Below the pieces are notes generated by a model. It did not search any database. It saw only the letters and a program-made list of their open reading frames with translations, and was not told the DNA's origin. Source: Pseudarthrobacter chlorophenolicus A6 (GTDB lineage: Bacteria > Actinomycetota > Actinomycetes > Actinomycetales > Micrococcaceae). From it: a DNA stretch of 64,000 bases. The position numbers and the translations under genes were made by a program. The stretch lies in contig NC_011886.1 of assembly GCF_000022025.1 (NCBI RefSeq), positions 434,001 through 498,000 on the forward strand, in the 5' to 3' direction. This document shows, in pieces, positions 36,391 to 45,018 of the stretch. The first letter of the stretch is position 1. Every line of letters begins with the position of its first letter.

Positions 36391-37488
36391 CTAGACGGTG
36401 GCCGGGGACAGGGTCAGGGCCTTGATGATGGCCTCGGTGACGTCCTCGGTATTGGCTTCGCCGCCGACATCGCGGGTCAGGTGCCCGCTGCCCGTGGCTG
36501 CCTCGATGGCTGCCTCGACCTTGCGGGCTTCCTCGTGCAGGCCGAAGTGGTCCAGCATGAGGGCCGCGCTGGCGATCGCGCCGATCGGGTTGCTGATGCC
36601 CTTGCCGGCGATGTCCGGGGCGGAACCGTGGACCGGTTCGAACATGGACGGGAAGCGGCGTTCCGGGTTGAGGTTGGCGCTGGCGGCCAGGCCCAGGCTG
36701 CCGGCCAGGGCGGAACCGAGGTCGGAGAGGATGTCGGCGTTCAGGTTGGACGCCACCACTACGGACAGGTCCTCGGGCTTGAGGATGAACTTGGCACTCA
36801 TCGCGTCCACCAGGACGCTTTCGGTCTGCACATCGGGGTAGTCAAGGGCCACGCGGTTGAAGACTTCGTCCCACAGGACCATGCCGTACTGCTGGGCGTT
36901 GGACTTGGTTACCGAGGACACCTTCTTGACCGTGCGGGTGCGGGCCAGTTCGAAGGCGAAGCGCATGATGCGCTCGCAGCCCTTTTCGGTGAACAGCGCG
37001 GTCTGCAGGGCCACCTCATTGCCGGGGCCGCGTCCGCTGAGGTTGCGTCCGCCCAGGCCGGCGTACTCGCCTTCGCTGTTTTCACGGACCACCACCCAGT
37101 CGAGCTCAGTGGTGTCGGCCTTGCGCAGCGGGGACTGCACTCCGGGGAGGAACTTCACCGGGCGGATGTTGGCCCACTGGTCGAAGTTCTGGGTGATGTT
37201 CAGGCGCAGGCCCCACAGGCTGACGTGGTCCGGGACGTTTTCCCAGCCGACGGCGCCGAAGTAGATGGCATCGAAGTCCTTGAGGGCTTCCAGGCCCTTG
37301 GGGTCCATCATCAGGCCGGTCTTGGCGTAGTACTCCGAGCCCCAGGGGAACTCGGTCCAGTCGAAGGCGAACTTGCCGTTGGAGCTTCCGGCGAGGGCGT
37401 CCAGGACCCGGCGGCCGGCTGAAACGACCTCTTTGCCCACGCCGTCGGCGGGGATGGAAGCGATGCTGAACGTCTGGGTGGTGCTCAT
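36391..37488 (-). CDS. ttuC: Tartrate dehydrogenase / decarboxylating beta-hydroxyacid dehydrogenase
   Basis: 365-residue NAD-dependent enzyme of the isocitrate/isopropylmalate dehydrogenase fold, tartrate dehydrogenase subgroup. Evidence: SIASIPADGVGKEVV at the N-terminus, LWGLRLNITQNFDQWANIRP with substrate-binding Arg residues, NADILSDLGSALAGSLGLA with the metal Asp pair, and MFEPVHGSAPDIAGKGISNP, the cofactor loop. It can oxidise (+)-tartrate, convert meso-tartrate to D-glycerate and decarboxylate D-malate. GAGGAG precedes the ATG at 37488. Upstream sits an ATA-N9-TAT element and a LysR gene in the same orientation. Confidence 0.9.
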   Translation of the reverse strand: MSTTQTFSIASIPADGVGKEVVSAGRRVLDALAGSSNGKFAFDWTEFPWGSEYYAKTGLMMDPKGLEALKDFDAIYFGAVGWENVPDHVSLWGLRLNITQNFDQWANIRPVKFLPGVQSPLRKADTTELDWVVVRENSEGEYAGLGGRNLSGRGPGNEVALQTALFTEKGCERIMRFAFELARTRTVKKVSSVTKSNAQQYGMVLWDEVFNRVALDYPDVQTESVLVDAMSAKFILKPEDLSVVVASNLNADILSDLGSALAGSLGLAASANLNPERRFPSMFEPVHGSAPDIAGKGISNPIGAIASAALMLDHFGLHEEARKVEAAIEAATGSGHLTRDVGGEANTEDVTEAIIKALTLSPATV

Positions 37489-37595
37489 TTTGTGTGTCTC
37501 CTCGTTGAGTGGTTGCCAGTGCGGACCTGTTATCGGCGTCACACTGTTTCCTTCCTCTTCAAGTAGACGGGCGGGGGTCCCATAGCGTCCAAGAC

Positions 37596-37628
37596 CAAGA
37601 TTCGATCCGCTAGATAGGCTCAGCCTAT
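37596..37628 (-). promoter_or_regulatory. LysR operator in front of tartrate dehydrogenase
   Basis: ATAGGCTCAGCCTAT (37614-37628) is a perfect inverted repeat around one base and fits T-N11-A and ATA-N9-TAT. Read on the minus strand, GGTCTT follows at nearly the same distance (GTCTT after 18 bases) as in the Nac-like promoters at the right end of the window. It lies about 125 bases before the dehydrogenase ATG. Confidence 0.72.
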
Positions 37629-37652
37629 GGTTTCCGTCGGTAGCTGTCCGGG

Positions 37653-38540
37653 CTAGGCCGTCACATGGAGTTCGGCCACCTTGAGGAACGCGGCGGCGGC
37701 TGGGGTGAGGCCTTCCTTCCGGCTGAGGATGGCAACTTCCAGATGTGAAACGGGCTCGATCAGCAGGGTGCGCAGCCCCGCTTTGTGCGCCGTGGGGGCC
37801 CATGACGACGGCATTACCGCATGCCCCACACCCGCCAGTACCAGCGGGAGGATGGAGGTCCGGTGGGCCACTTCCACCACGATTTCGGCGTTGATTCCGG
37901 ACGCCAGCGCATCGTCCACCAGTCCGCGCATCAGCGAGCCGCGCTGGCTGGCGATCAGGCGGTGGCCGCCTAGGTCCTCCCGCTGGATGGCCTTCACGTT
38001 GCCGAATGCATCCGCGTGGGGATTGACGATCAGGATCAGCGGCTGCCGTTCCAGTTCCAGGACCTCGACGCCCGGAACACGGATGGCCGTAGGGGAGCCG
38101 GCCAGGCCGATTTCCGTGCTGCCGCTGCGGACGGACTCCACCACTTCTTCAGGGGTGAACGCAGCCGAGACGTTGAGGCGCACCGACGGGTAGGACAGTG
38201 TGAAGTCGCTGATCATGGAGGTCAGCGGCTCGATCCCCGGCGACGGCATGGTGATGATGTCCAGCCGCCCGCTGCGGATTCCCCGCAGCGACTGGACAGC
38301 GGATTGTGCGGCGTCGAGGTCCCGCATCACCACCCGCGCCGGGCCCACCAGTTCCTTGCCGGCATCGCTGAGGACCACCCGCCGCCCGATCCGGTGGAAC
38401 AGCGGCACTCCCAGTTCCTTCTCGAGGCCGGCGATGGTCTGGGACAGCGACGGCTGGGCAATCAGGAGGTGTTCCGCCGCGCGGTTGAACCCGCCGTGGT
38501 CAACCACGGCCAGGAAATACTTCAGTTTCCGGGTGTCCAC
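37653..38540 (-). CDS. LysR family regulator of tartrate genes
   Basis: 295-residue LTTR. DTRKLKYFLAVVDHGGFNRAAE and QPSLSQTIAGLEKELGVPLF form the winged HTH; the effector domain covers about 90-285, with GVGHAVMPSSWAP typical of the fold. I place the start at the GTG at 38540, preceded by AAGGAG at ideal spacing and giving the family-typical MDTRKL; the ATG at 38558 lacks a ribosome site and its first codons overlap that signal. The 15-base inverted repeats at 37614 and 38568 flank the gene and suggest activation of the dehydrogenase and autorepression. Confidence 0.87.
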   Translation of the reverse strand: MDTRKLKYFLAVVDHGGFNRAAEHLLIAQPSLSQTIAGLEKELGVPLFHRIGRRVVLSDAGKELVGPARVVMRDLDAAQSAVQSLRGIRSGRLDIITMPSPGIEPLTSMISDFTLSYPSVRLNVSAAFTPEEVVESVRSGSTEIGLAGSPTAIRVPGVEVLELERQPLILIVNPHADAFGNVKAIQREDLGGHRLIASQRGSLMRGLVDDALASGINAEIVVEVAHRTSILPLVLAGVGHAVMPSSWAPTAHKAGLRTLLIEPVSHLEVAILSRKEGLTPAAAAFLKVAELHVTA

Positions 38541-38567
38541 GTGCAGCTCCTTGGGCATTGGGCTTCA

Positions 38568-38582
38568 ATAGCCTACGCCTAT
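38568..38582. promoter_or_regulatory. LysR operator at its own promoter
   Basis: ATAGCCTACGCCTAT differs by a few central bases from the palindrome at 37614-37628 and again fits ATA-N9-TAT. It ends 28 bases before the GTG start, a position suited to autorepression. Confidence 0.6.
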
Positions 38583-38609
38583 CAAAGAGCCTCGAAGGTT
38601 GGTGCTGTA

Positions 38610-38870
38610 CTAAGCGCTGCGGCCGCGGCGCAAGACGGCAAGCCGGGCCATGTATTCGCTTTCATCAATTTCGCCCCGGGCAAAGCGTTCCGCGAGCAGA
38701 TGCTCCGCCACGCTGTAGGTTCCTCCATCCCCGCCGGAGCCGTGGCGGCCTGCCGTGGCCGAGCGGGCGAACAGGACGATGGCGGCAATGACGGCGCCCC
38801 AGAACAGGATGAAGCTCAGTCCGGAGAGGACGTAACCCCACGTCCCCATACTGCCGTCCCAATACATCAT
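38610..38870 (-). CDS. SHOCT domain membrane protein
   Basis: 86-residue protein: a short N-terminus, one membrane helix (YVLSGLSFILFWGAVIAAIVLFA), a Gly-rich linker and a C-terminal SHOCT motif (AEHLLAERFARGEIDESEYMARLAVL). SHOCT helices are thought to mediate oligomerisation. GGAAGGA precedes the ATG pair at 38870/38867. It lies between a LysR gene and a divergent BASS transporter gene, with no clear link to either. Confidence 0.8.
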   Translation of the reverse strand: MMYWDGSMGTWGYVLSGLSFILFWGAVIAAIVLFARSATAGRHGSGGDGGTYSVAEHLLAERFARGEIDESEYMARLAVLRRGRSA

Positions 38871-39067
38871 TGCGGCGTCCTTCCCTGGCCGGCGCTGCCG
38901 ATAAATGGCCCCAGCTGAATTGTCTCCAGCCTCGCCCGCTCCGGGCAGAGTCTTAGGTCCCCGTGCGGGCCCGGGGAAAGCCGTGGCCTGGGCGGCATGG
39001 ACTGCCGCCATGACGGGCGGTGGTCATCAATTGGCGGAACCATACCAGTCGGTGACAGCATTGTTAG

Positions 39068-40072
39068 ATGCTTGAGGCAACCAAATCGCAGAAATCCCCT
39101 GAGGGCGCACCACTGAATCCGGCACTGGCAGCGGAAAGCAGGATTGCCCGCGTCGCCGTGACGGTCTTCCCGCTCCTCGTGGTGGCCGCTGGCATCGCGG
39201 GGTACCTGCTGCCAGGGACCTTCAAGCCCATGGGCGCTGCAGTGCCTTTCCTGCTGGGCATCATCATGTTTTGCATGGGCCTCACGCTGACCCCGCCAGA
39301 CTTCGCTGCCGTGGCAAAGCGGCCCTGGGCCGTGGCGCTCGGCATCGTGGCGCACTACGTGATCATGCCCGGAGCCGGGTGGCTGATCGCCAATGCACTG
39401 AATCTGGAGCCCGAGCTGGCCGTAGGCCTGATCCTGGTGGGCTGTGCGCCGTCCGGCACCGCGTCCAACGTCATGGCCTTCCTCGCCAAGGGTGATGTTG
39501 CCCTCTCCGTGGCGGTGGCGTCAGTGTCCACGCTGATTGCCCCGATCGTCACCCCGCTGCTCGTGCTGTTCCTGGCCGGCTCCTACCTGAACATCGATGC
39601 CGGCGGCATGGTTGTGGACATCCTCAACACGGTCCTCCTCCCGGTGGTCGCCGGGCTGCTTGCCCGGCTGTTCCTCAAGAAGCTCGTGGACAAGGTGCTG
39701 CCGGCACTGCCGTGGGCGTCCGCCGTCGTGATCTCCCTCATTGTGGCCATCGTGGTGGCCGGCAGCGCCAGCAAGATCGTTGCCGCCGGCGGCATCGTGT
39801 TCCTGGCCGTGGTCCTGCACAACGGATTCGGCCTGGGACTGGGCTACCTCGCCGGAAAACTAGGCCGCCTGGATGACAAGGCGCGCCGCGCCCTGGCCTT
39901 CGAAGTCGGCATGCAAAACTCCGGACTGGCCGCTACGTTGGCCACGGCACACTTCAGCCCGCTGGCCGCGCTGCCGTCCGCCGTTTTCTCGCTGTGGCAC
40001 AATATTTCAGGCGCCATAGTGGCAGCTTGGCTGGCCCGCCGCCCCCTCAAGGACACCCCGGCACCGCAGTGA
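39068..40072 (+). CDS. Bile acid:sodium symporter (BASS) family transporter
   Basis: 334-residue membrane protein with ten predicted helices. Family features visible are FLLGIIMFCMGLTLTPPDFAA, GCAPSGTASNVMAFLAKGDVA (the unwound helix-4 ion site) and EVGMQNSGLAATLATAHFSP (helix-9 crossing). Bacterial members export or import organic anions such as pantoate, bile acids or 2-oxo acids. The neighbouring oleA starts 101 bases downstream on the same strand, but no functional link is evident. Confidence 0.9.
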   Translation: MLEATKSQKSPEGAPLNPALAAESRIARVAVTVFPLLVVAAGIAGYLLPGTFKPMGAAVPFLLGIIMFCMGLTLTPPDFAAVAKRPWAVALGIVAHYVIMPGAGWLIANALNLEPELAVGLILVGCAPSGTASNVMAFLAKGDVALSVAVASVSTLIAPIVTPLLVLFLAGSYLNIDAGGMVVDILNTVLLPVVAGLLARLFLKKLVDKVLPALPWASAVVISLIVAIVVAGSASKIVAAGGIVFLAVVLHNGFGLGLGYLAGKLGRLDDKARRALAFEVGMQNSGLAATLATAHFSPLAALPSAVFSLWHNISGAIVAAWLARRPLKDTPAPQ

Positions 40073-40173
40073 CCCGGGAATAAATGTGCACGACGGGGTA
40101 CTTGCCTGCATAGTTAAGCTCCTGCGCCGGTGGGTAATAGACACCGCAGGACAGAAACGAACAGGGGCTTGAA

Positions 40174-41196
40174 TTGGTAGGTAATGCAACCTTCCGTCAC
40201 ACCAACACCGCGCTGCTCTCGGTGAGCAGCGTCGAAGCTCCAAGGATCGTGAGTTCCGTTGACTTCGACCGCCGGCTGGCATCGACACTGCAGCGGCTGA
40301 AATTCCCGCCCCGGCTCCTGGAGCGCGTCGCCGGGATCACGCACCGCCGCTGGTGGGCGCCTGGCACATCCTTTGACGACGCCGCCATCGAAGCAGGAGC
40401 CAAGGCCCTTGCCGAGGCCGGCGTGGAAGCGTCCGAGGTTGGCCTGCTGATCAACACCTCGGTGACCCGGCGCAACCTGGAGCCGTCCGTTGCGGTGAAG
40501 ATCCACCACGGACTCGGCCTGCCGTCGTCGGCCATGAACTTCGACCTCGCCAACGCGTGCCTCGGATTCGTCAACGGCCTGACCCTCGCGGCCAACATGA
40601 TCGACTCCGGCCAGATCAAGTACGCCGTGATCGTCAACGCTGAGGACGCCGAAGCGACGCAGGAGGCCACGCTCGCCCGGCTGCAGAGGCCCGAAACCAC
40701 CCGCGAGGACTTCAACCGCGAGTTCGCCACCCTCACCCTGGGCTCCGGCGCGGCCGCAGCCGTCCTTGGGCCCGCTGACGGACACCCCGGCGCGCACCGC
40801 CTGGTGGGCGGGGTGATGCGCGCCGGCACCGAACACCACGAACTGTGCGTGGGCGGCATCGACGGCATGAACACAGACACCAAGGGACTGCTCGACGGCG
40901 GCCTGCAGCTTGTGGTGGACGCCTGGCACGAGGCGCAGCCGGAGTGGGACTGGGCCACCATGGACCGGTACGTCACCCACCAGGTGAGCAACGCCTACAC
41001 CCAGGCCATCATCGATGCCATCGACCTGGACCCGACCAAGGTGCCCATCACTTTCCCGCACTGGGGCAACGTGGGACCGGCGTCGCTGCCCATGACCCTT
41101 GCCGCGGAATCACAGTCCCTCGAAGCCGGGGACCGGGTCCTGTGCATGGGTGTGGGCTCCGGGCTGAACACCGCCATGATTGAAATCGTTTGGTAG
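40174..41196 (+). CDS. oleA: OleA, thiolase-superfamily acyl-CoA condensing enzyme
   Basis: 340-residue enzyme that joins two fatty acyl-CoAs to a beta-keto acid, the first step of long-chain olefin synthesis. NACLGFVNG carries the nucleophile Cys129; VTHQVSNAYTQAI and HWGNVGPAS supply the His and Asn of the triad. VGNATFRHTNTALLSV at the N-terminus is typical for OleA and separates it from FabH. The only in-frame start that fits is TTG at 40174, preceded by AGGGG. The following oleB-oleC fusion overlaps its end, so the operon is translationally coupled. Confidence 0.93.
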   Translation: MVGNATFRHTNTALLSVSSVEAPRIVSSVDFDRRLASTLQRLKFPPRLLERVAGITHRRWWAPGTSFDDAAIEAGAKALAEAGVEASEVGLLINTSVTRRNLEPSVAVKIHHGLGLPSSAMNFDLANACLGFVNGLTLAANMIDSGQIKYAVIVNAEDAEATQEATLARLQRPETTREDFNREFATLTLGSGAAAAVLGPADGHPGAHRLVGGVMRAGTEHHELCVGGIDGMNTDTKGLLDGGLQLVVDAWHEAQPEWDWATMDRYVTHQVSNAYTQAIIDAIDLDPTKVPITFPHWGNVGPASLPMTLAAESQSLEAGDRVLCMGVGSGLNTAMIEIVW

Positions 41197-43973
41197 CCGC
41201 CGCCTGGCCCGGCGTGGATCCGCAGTGGTCCCGCGAACTTGCTGTTCCCTCCACCTCCGGTGCGGATGAGCCCGGAACGGTCCGCCACTGGCACGTCCTC
41301 GATAACGGCGCCCAGCTTGAGGCCAGGGGGCTGACGCCCGAAGGCACCCTGCTCTGCGTGCACGGCAACCCCACTTGGTCCTACCTTTGGCGGACACTGC
41401 TTGCCGCCGGGTCCGATCCCGCCCACCCGTGGCGCGTGGTGGCGGTGGACCAGCTGGACATGGGTTTTTCGGAACGCACCGGCACGTTCCGGCGCCTCGC
41501 GGACCGGGTCAACGACCTGGGCGACCTCACCACGGCGCTCGGCCTGGACGGTCCAGTGGTCACCGTGGGACACGACTGGGGCGGGGTCATCAGCCTGGGC
41601 TGGGCACTGGCGCACCAGGACCAGCTCGCCGGGGTGGTCCTGACCAACACAGCCGTCCACCAGCCGTCCACCTCGAAAATTCCGCCGGCGCTCCGGCTGG
41701 CCCTGCACCCCGCCGTGCACCAGTGGGGAACGGTAACCTCTGACGCCTTCCTGCGGGTGACCCATTCGCTGGCCCACCCGCCGCTCGCCGCCGACGTCCA
41801 CGCCGCCTACATGGCCCCCTACCGGGGTGCCAGCCGGCGGTCCGGTGTTGGCAACTTCGTGGCCGATATCCCGGTGGACGAATTCCATCCCAGTTTTGCG
41901 GCGCTGGCCGGCGTGGCGGAGGGGCTGCGCGGGCTGACGGTCCCGGCCCTGATGCTGTGGGGGCCCCGCGATCCCATCTTTTCCGACCGCTACCTCAAGG
42001 ACCTCATCGGCAGGCTTCCGCACGCCAAGGTCCACCGCTTCGAGGGCGCCGGACACCTTGTGGCGGAGGACCGGGACATCGCCACACCGGTGTTTGAGTG
42101 GCTGGCCGCCCGTGAGGGTGCTGGTTCTGCCAGCGGTCTGGGCGGTGAAGGTTCTGACGCCGCCGCTGACACCTCTGCCGCCCCTACTGGCGATCCGGGA
42201 ATCGAGGCCGGCTCGGCGACGCCGGAGACCGCAGCCAGCCCGGCGGCCCCGGAGGCCGCTGGATTCCGCCCGCTCTGGACCTTGCTGGACGAGCAGGCCG
42301 CAGGGCCCGCCGGCACGGGTTCCGCCGTCGTGGAGATGGCCCCCAGTGGCGCCGCAGCCCGGTCGCTCAGCTGGCAGCAGCTGGAACAGAGAATCGCGGA
42401 CCTCGCTGCCGGGCTGGAACAAGCCGGAGTGCAGCGCGGCAGCAGGGTCAGCCTGATGGTGCCGCCCGGGGTTGACCTCACAGTGGCCCTCTACGCCTGC
42501 CTGCGCCTCGGCGCCGTGGTGGTGGTGGCCGACGCCGGACTGGGAACCAAGGGCCTGAGCCGTGCCGTGAAGGGCGCTACCCCGGACTTCATCATCGGCA
42601 TCGACAAAGCGCTGGCTGCCGCCGCCGCCCTTGGCTGGCCCGGCCGTCGGATCAGCGCGGGCACCCTCCCGGGGGCGCGCCGCCGCCTCCTCGGAGCCGA
42701 AACCTCCCTCTCGGAACTGGCCCGCTCCGGCGCCGGCCGCAAAGCCGCAGAGCACGCCGACGCTCTGGACCCGGACGCACTGGACCCGGACGCCCTGGAC
42801 CCGGACGCCCCCGCCGCCGTGCTCTTCACCTCTGGGTCCACCGGGCCGGCCAAGGGCGTGCTCTACACGCACCGGCAGCTGGCCGCGATGCGGGACACCG
42901 TGGCCAACACCTTCGGCATCCGGGCAGGGTCCAACCTGGTAGCAGGCTTCGCTCCCTTCGCGCTCCTCGGCCCGGCGCTGGGTGCAGTGTCCGTCACACC
43001 GGCCATGGACGTCACGGCGCCCCGCACATTGACGGCCCGCACGCTGGCCGAGGCCGCTAAAGCCATCGATGCCACAGTGGTGTTTGCCTCGCCGGCGGCG
43101 CTCCGCAACGTCGTCGCCACCCGCGAAGACCTCGATGAGGCGGGGCTCAAGGCGCTGGCACGAGTAGAGCTTCTGCTCTCCGCCGGAGCCCCCGTCCCGG
43201 AACCGCTCCTGGCAGAGGTCCAGCAACTGGTCCCCGCGGCCTCGCTGCACACCCCCTACGGGATGACCGAAGCCCTTCCGGTGACGGACATCAGCCTGGA
43301 ACAGATCAGGGAAGCCGACGCCGAAACGGCGGCCGGAACCCTCCAGGGCGGCGGCAACGGCGTATGCGTCGGCAAACCCGTCCACGGAGCACGCCTTGCC
43401 ATCATCCCGCTCGCGGCGGACGGCACCGCGTCCGGAACCACCCCGGTGACGGACGCCGGCGTGACCGGCGAAATCCTGGTCAGCGCCCCGCACGTCAAGG
43501 ACTCGTACGACAGGCTCTGGCTGACCCAGCGGGAGAGCGCCGGCATCCCCGGCTGGCACCGCACCGGGGACGTGGGGCACTTCGACGCCGCCGGCGGGCT
43601 CTGGGTGGAAGGCCGCCTCGCCCACGTGGTGAGTGCACCCGGAGCCGCGGTAACCCCCGTGGGTGCCGAGCAGGCCATCGAACGGCTGGACAGCGTCCGC
43701 CTGGCCGCCGTCACAGGCGTCGGACCGGCCGGCACGCAGGCGGTGGTGGCCGTCGTCGAAACCGTGCCTCCAACGCGCACCGCGGGTCCAGCAGAACCCG
43801 CACTCGCCGCAAGCGTCCGCGCGGCAGCCCGCACGGCCGGCGTCGAAATCTCCGCGGTGCTGGCCGTTCCCGCGCAGCCCACCGACATCCGGCACAACGC
43901 CAAGATCGACAGGACGCGGCTATCACGCTGGGCCACGCGCGTGCTGGCCGGCGGCCGGCCGGGAAAGCCATGA
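41190..43973 (+). CDS. oleBC: OleBC fusion: beta-lactone decarboxylase and beta-lactone synthetase
   Basis: 927-residue fusion. The N-terminal alpha/beta hydrolase (about 20-305) is OleB: HGNPTWSYLWR, GHDWGGVISLGWA with the nucleophile Asp, and GAGHLVAED with the His. The C-terminal AMP-ligase-like part (about 360-927) is OleC: VLFTSGSTGPAKGVLYTH is the P-loop, TPYGMTEALPVTD A5-like and WHRTGDVGHFD A7-like. OleC closes the beta-hydroxy acid to a beta-lactone, and OleB decarboxylates it to the alkene. The start may be the TTG at 41190, overlapping oleA by seven bases, or the GTG at 41214. A 15-base repeat encodes the LDPDA linker just before the P-loop. Fused oleBC genes are characteristic of actinobacteria. 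Confidence 0.92.
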   Translation: MVAAAWPGVDPQWSRELAVPSTSGADEPGTVRHWHVLDNGAQLEARGLTPEGTLLCVHGNPTWSYLWRTLLAAGSDPAHPWRVVAVDQLDMGFSERTGTFRRLADRVNDLGDLTTALGLDGPVVTVGHDWGGVISLGWALAHQDQLAGVVLTNTAVHQPSTSKIPPALRLALHPAVHQWGTVTSDAFLRVTHSLAHPPLAADVHAAYMAPYRGASRRSGVGNFVADIPVDEFHPSFAALAGVAEGLRGLTVPALMLWGPRDPIFSDRYLKDLIGRLPHAKVHRFEGAGHLVAEDRDIATPVFEWLAAREGAGSASGLGGEGSDAAADTSAAPTGDPGIEAGSATPETAASPAAPEAAGFRPLWTLLDEQAAGPAGTGSAVVEMAPSGAAARSLSWQQLEQRIADLAAGLEQAGVQRGSRVSLMVPPGVDLTVALYACLRLGAVVVVADAGLGTKGLSRAVKGATPDFIIGIDKALAAAAALGWPGRRISAGTLPGARRRLLGAETSLSELARSGAGRKAAEHADALDPDALDPDALDPDAPAAVLFTSGSTGPAKGVLYTHRQLAAMRDTVANTFGIRAGSNLVAGFAPFALLGPALGAVSVTPAMDVTAPRTLTARTLAEAAKAIDATVVFASPAALRNVVATREDLDEAGLKALARVELLLSAGAPVPEPLLAEVQQLVPAASLHTPYGMTEALPVTDISLEQIREADAETAAGTLQGGGNGVCVGKPVHGARLAIIPLAADGTASGTTPVTDAGVTGEILVSAPHVKDSYDRLWLTQRESAGIPGWHRTGDVGHFDAAGGLWVEGRLAHVVSAPGAAVTPVGAEQAIERLDSVRLAAVTGVGPAGTQAVVAVVETVPPTRTAGPAEPALAASVRAAARTAGVEISAVLAVPAQPTDIRHNAKIDRTRLSRWATRVLAGGRPGKP
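42765..42809 (+). repeat. 15-bp tandem repeat inside oleBC (3 copies)
   Basis: CTGGACCCGGACGC(A/C) occurs three times head to tail (42765, 42780, 42795) and encodes LDPDA units directly in front of the adenylate-forming P-loop. The period keeps the reading frame. Confidence 0.88.
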
Positions 43974-44941
43974 AGGTCCTCGTCACCGGCGCCAGCGGCA
44001 TGCTGGGCGGCACCGTAGCGCGGCTCCTGGTCCGCGAGGGCCACACCGTCACCACGCTGCAGCGGCGCCCGTCGGGGGTCGACGGCGCCACGGACCTTTG
44101 CGGGTCCATCACCGACGCCCGGGTACTGAAGGATGCCGTCCGGGGCCAGGACGGCATCATCCACCTTGCCGCGAAGGTCTCCTTCACGGGACGCGCGGCG
44201 GAGTTCGACGAGGTGAACATCGAGGGCACCCGCCTTCTCCTGGAAGCCGCCCGGGAGGCAGGGGTCCCGGATTTCGTGTTCGTCTCGTCCCCGTCAGTGG
44301 CGAACTCCGGCGCCGCCATTGTGGGGCTGGGAGCAGGCCCAGCAGACCCGGAGCACGCCCACGGCGACTACGCCCGTACCAAGGGAGCCGCCGAACTGCT
44401 GGCCCTGGCCGCAGATTCCCCGGGCTTCCGGGTGGCCGCCGTGCGCCCGCACATTGTCTGGGGCCCGGGCGACACCCAACTGGTGGAGCGCGTCCTGGCG
44501 CGGGCCGCCGTCGGCCGCCTGCCCTTGCTGGACGCCGGGGCGGCCCTGATCGACACCACCTACGTGGAGAACGCGGCGTCCGCCATGGTGGCCGCGCTGG
44601 AACGCATGGAGAAGGTCCACGGCCAGGCGGTGGTGGTCAGCAACGGCGAACCCCGGCCGGTGGGTGAACTCATCGCAGGCATCTGCGCAGCCGGCGGCGT
44701 TGCGGCACCGTCATGGGCCGTTCCCGGAGCCGTGGCCCGGGGCATTGGGGCTGTGGTGGAAAAGATCTGGCTGTGGGCCGGACGCACGGAAGAGCCACCC
44801 ATGACCAAATTCCTGGCCGAGCAGCTGTCCACGGCCCACTGGTTCGACCAGCGCCGCACCCGGGAACTCCTGGACTGGACCCCCGCGGTGTCGCTCGATG
44901 AAGGCCTGGCCAAGCTGGCCGCGCACTACCAGCCCCGATAA
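43970..44941 (+). CDS. oleD: OleD, NAD(P)-dependent beta-keto acid reductase
   Basis: 323-residue extended short-chain dehydrogenase that reduces the OleA product to a 2-alkyl-3-hydroxyalkanoic acid. VLVTGASGMLGGTVA is the nucleotide-binding glycine motif, DYARTKGAAEL carries the catalytic Tyr/Lys, and VSSPSVAN the Ser region. The start overlaps the oleBC stop (ATGA). Completes the set oleA-oleBC-oleD; a hairpin terminator begins within the stop codon. Confidence 0.91.
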   Translation: MKVLVTGASGMLGGTVARLLVREGHTVTTLQRRPSGVDGATDLCGSITDARVLKDAVRGQDGIIHLAAKVSFTGRAAEFDEVNIEGTRLLLEAAREAGVPDFVFVSSPSVANSGAAIVGLGAGPADPEHAHGDYARTKGAAELLALAADSPGFRVAAVRPHIVWGPGDTQLVERVLARAAVGRLPLLDAGAALIDTTYVENAASAMVAALERMEKVHGQAVVVSNGEPRPVGELIAGICAAGGVAAPSWAVPGAVARGIGAVVEKIWLWAGRTEEPPMTKFLAEQLSTAHWFDQRRTRELLDWTPAVSLDEGLAKLAAHYQPR

Positions 44942-44965
44942 GGCTTTCGCTCCGCAAGCCTTTTC
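44940..44965 (+). terminator. Intrinsic terminator of the ole operon
   Basis: AAGGCTT (44940-44946) and AAGCCTT (44956-44962) form a stem with a nine-base loop followed by TT. It begins inside the oleD stop codon. Confidence 0.75.
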
Positions 44966-44977
44966 ATTCAGTGAAAC
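44961..44977. promoter_or_regulatory. Operator-like inverted repeat TTTTCATTCAGTGAAAC
   Basis: An imperfect palindrome (TTTCA...TGAAA) about 40 bases before the esterase/FAH/monooxygenase operon. It matches 51568-51584 in front of the quercetinase gene at 14 of 17 positions. It overlaps the tail of the ole terminator. Confidence 0.55.
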
Positions 44978-45018
44978 CGGCCGCGCCGCGCGGCTCCCCG
45001 ATACCCCACAGTTGATTC

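Noticed and set aside
35465..36394. 309-codon plus-strand frame opposite dctA
   Set aside because: Shadow of the transporter gene; sequence is low-complexity and lacks a ribosome site.
36361..37422. 353-codon open frame on the plus strand across the tartrate dehydrogenase gene
   Set aside because: Antisense to a clear, full-length enzyme gene; composition is that of a GC-rich shadow frame and no motif is present.
40073..40173. Promoter of oleA
   Set aside because: TTGCCT and TAATAG are visible but 27 bases apart, which is too far for a standard sigma-A promoter.
43364..43969. Long 5' extension of the oleD frame
   Set aside because: Overlaps the OleC coding region in another frame; the ATG at 43970 overlaps the oleBC stop and starts the glycine motif.
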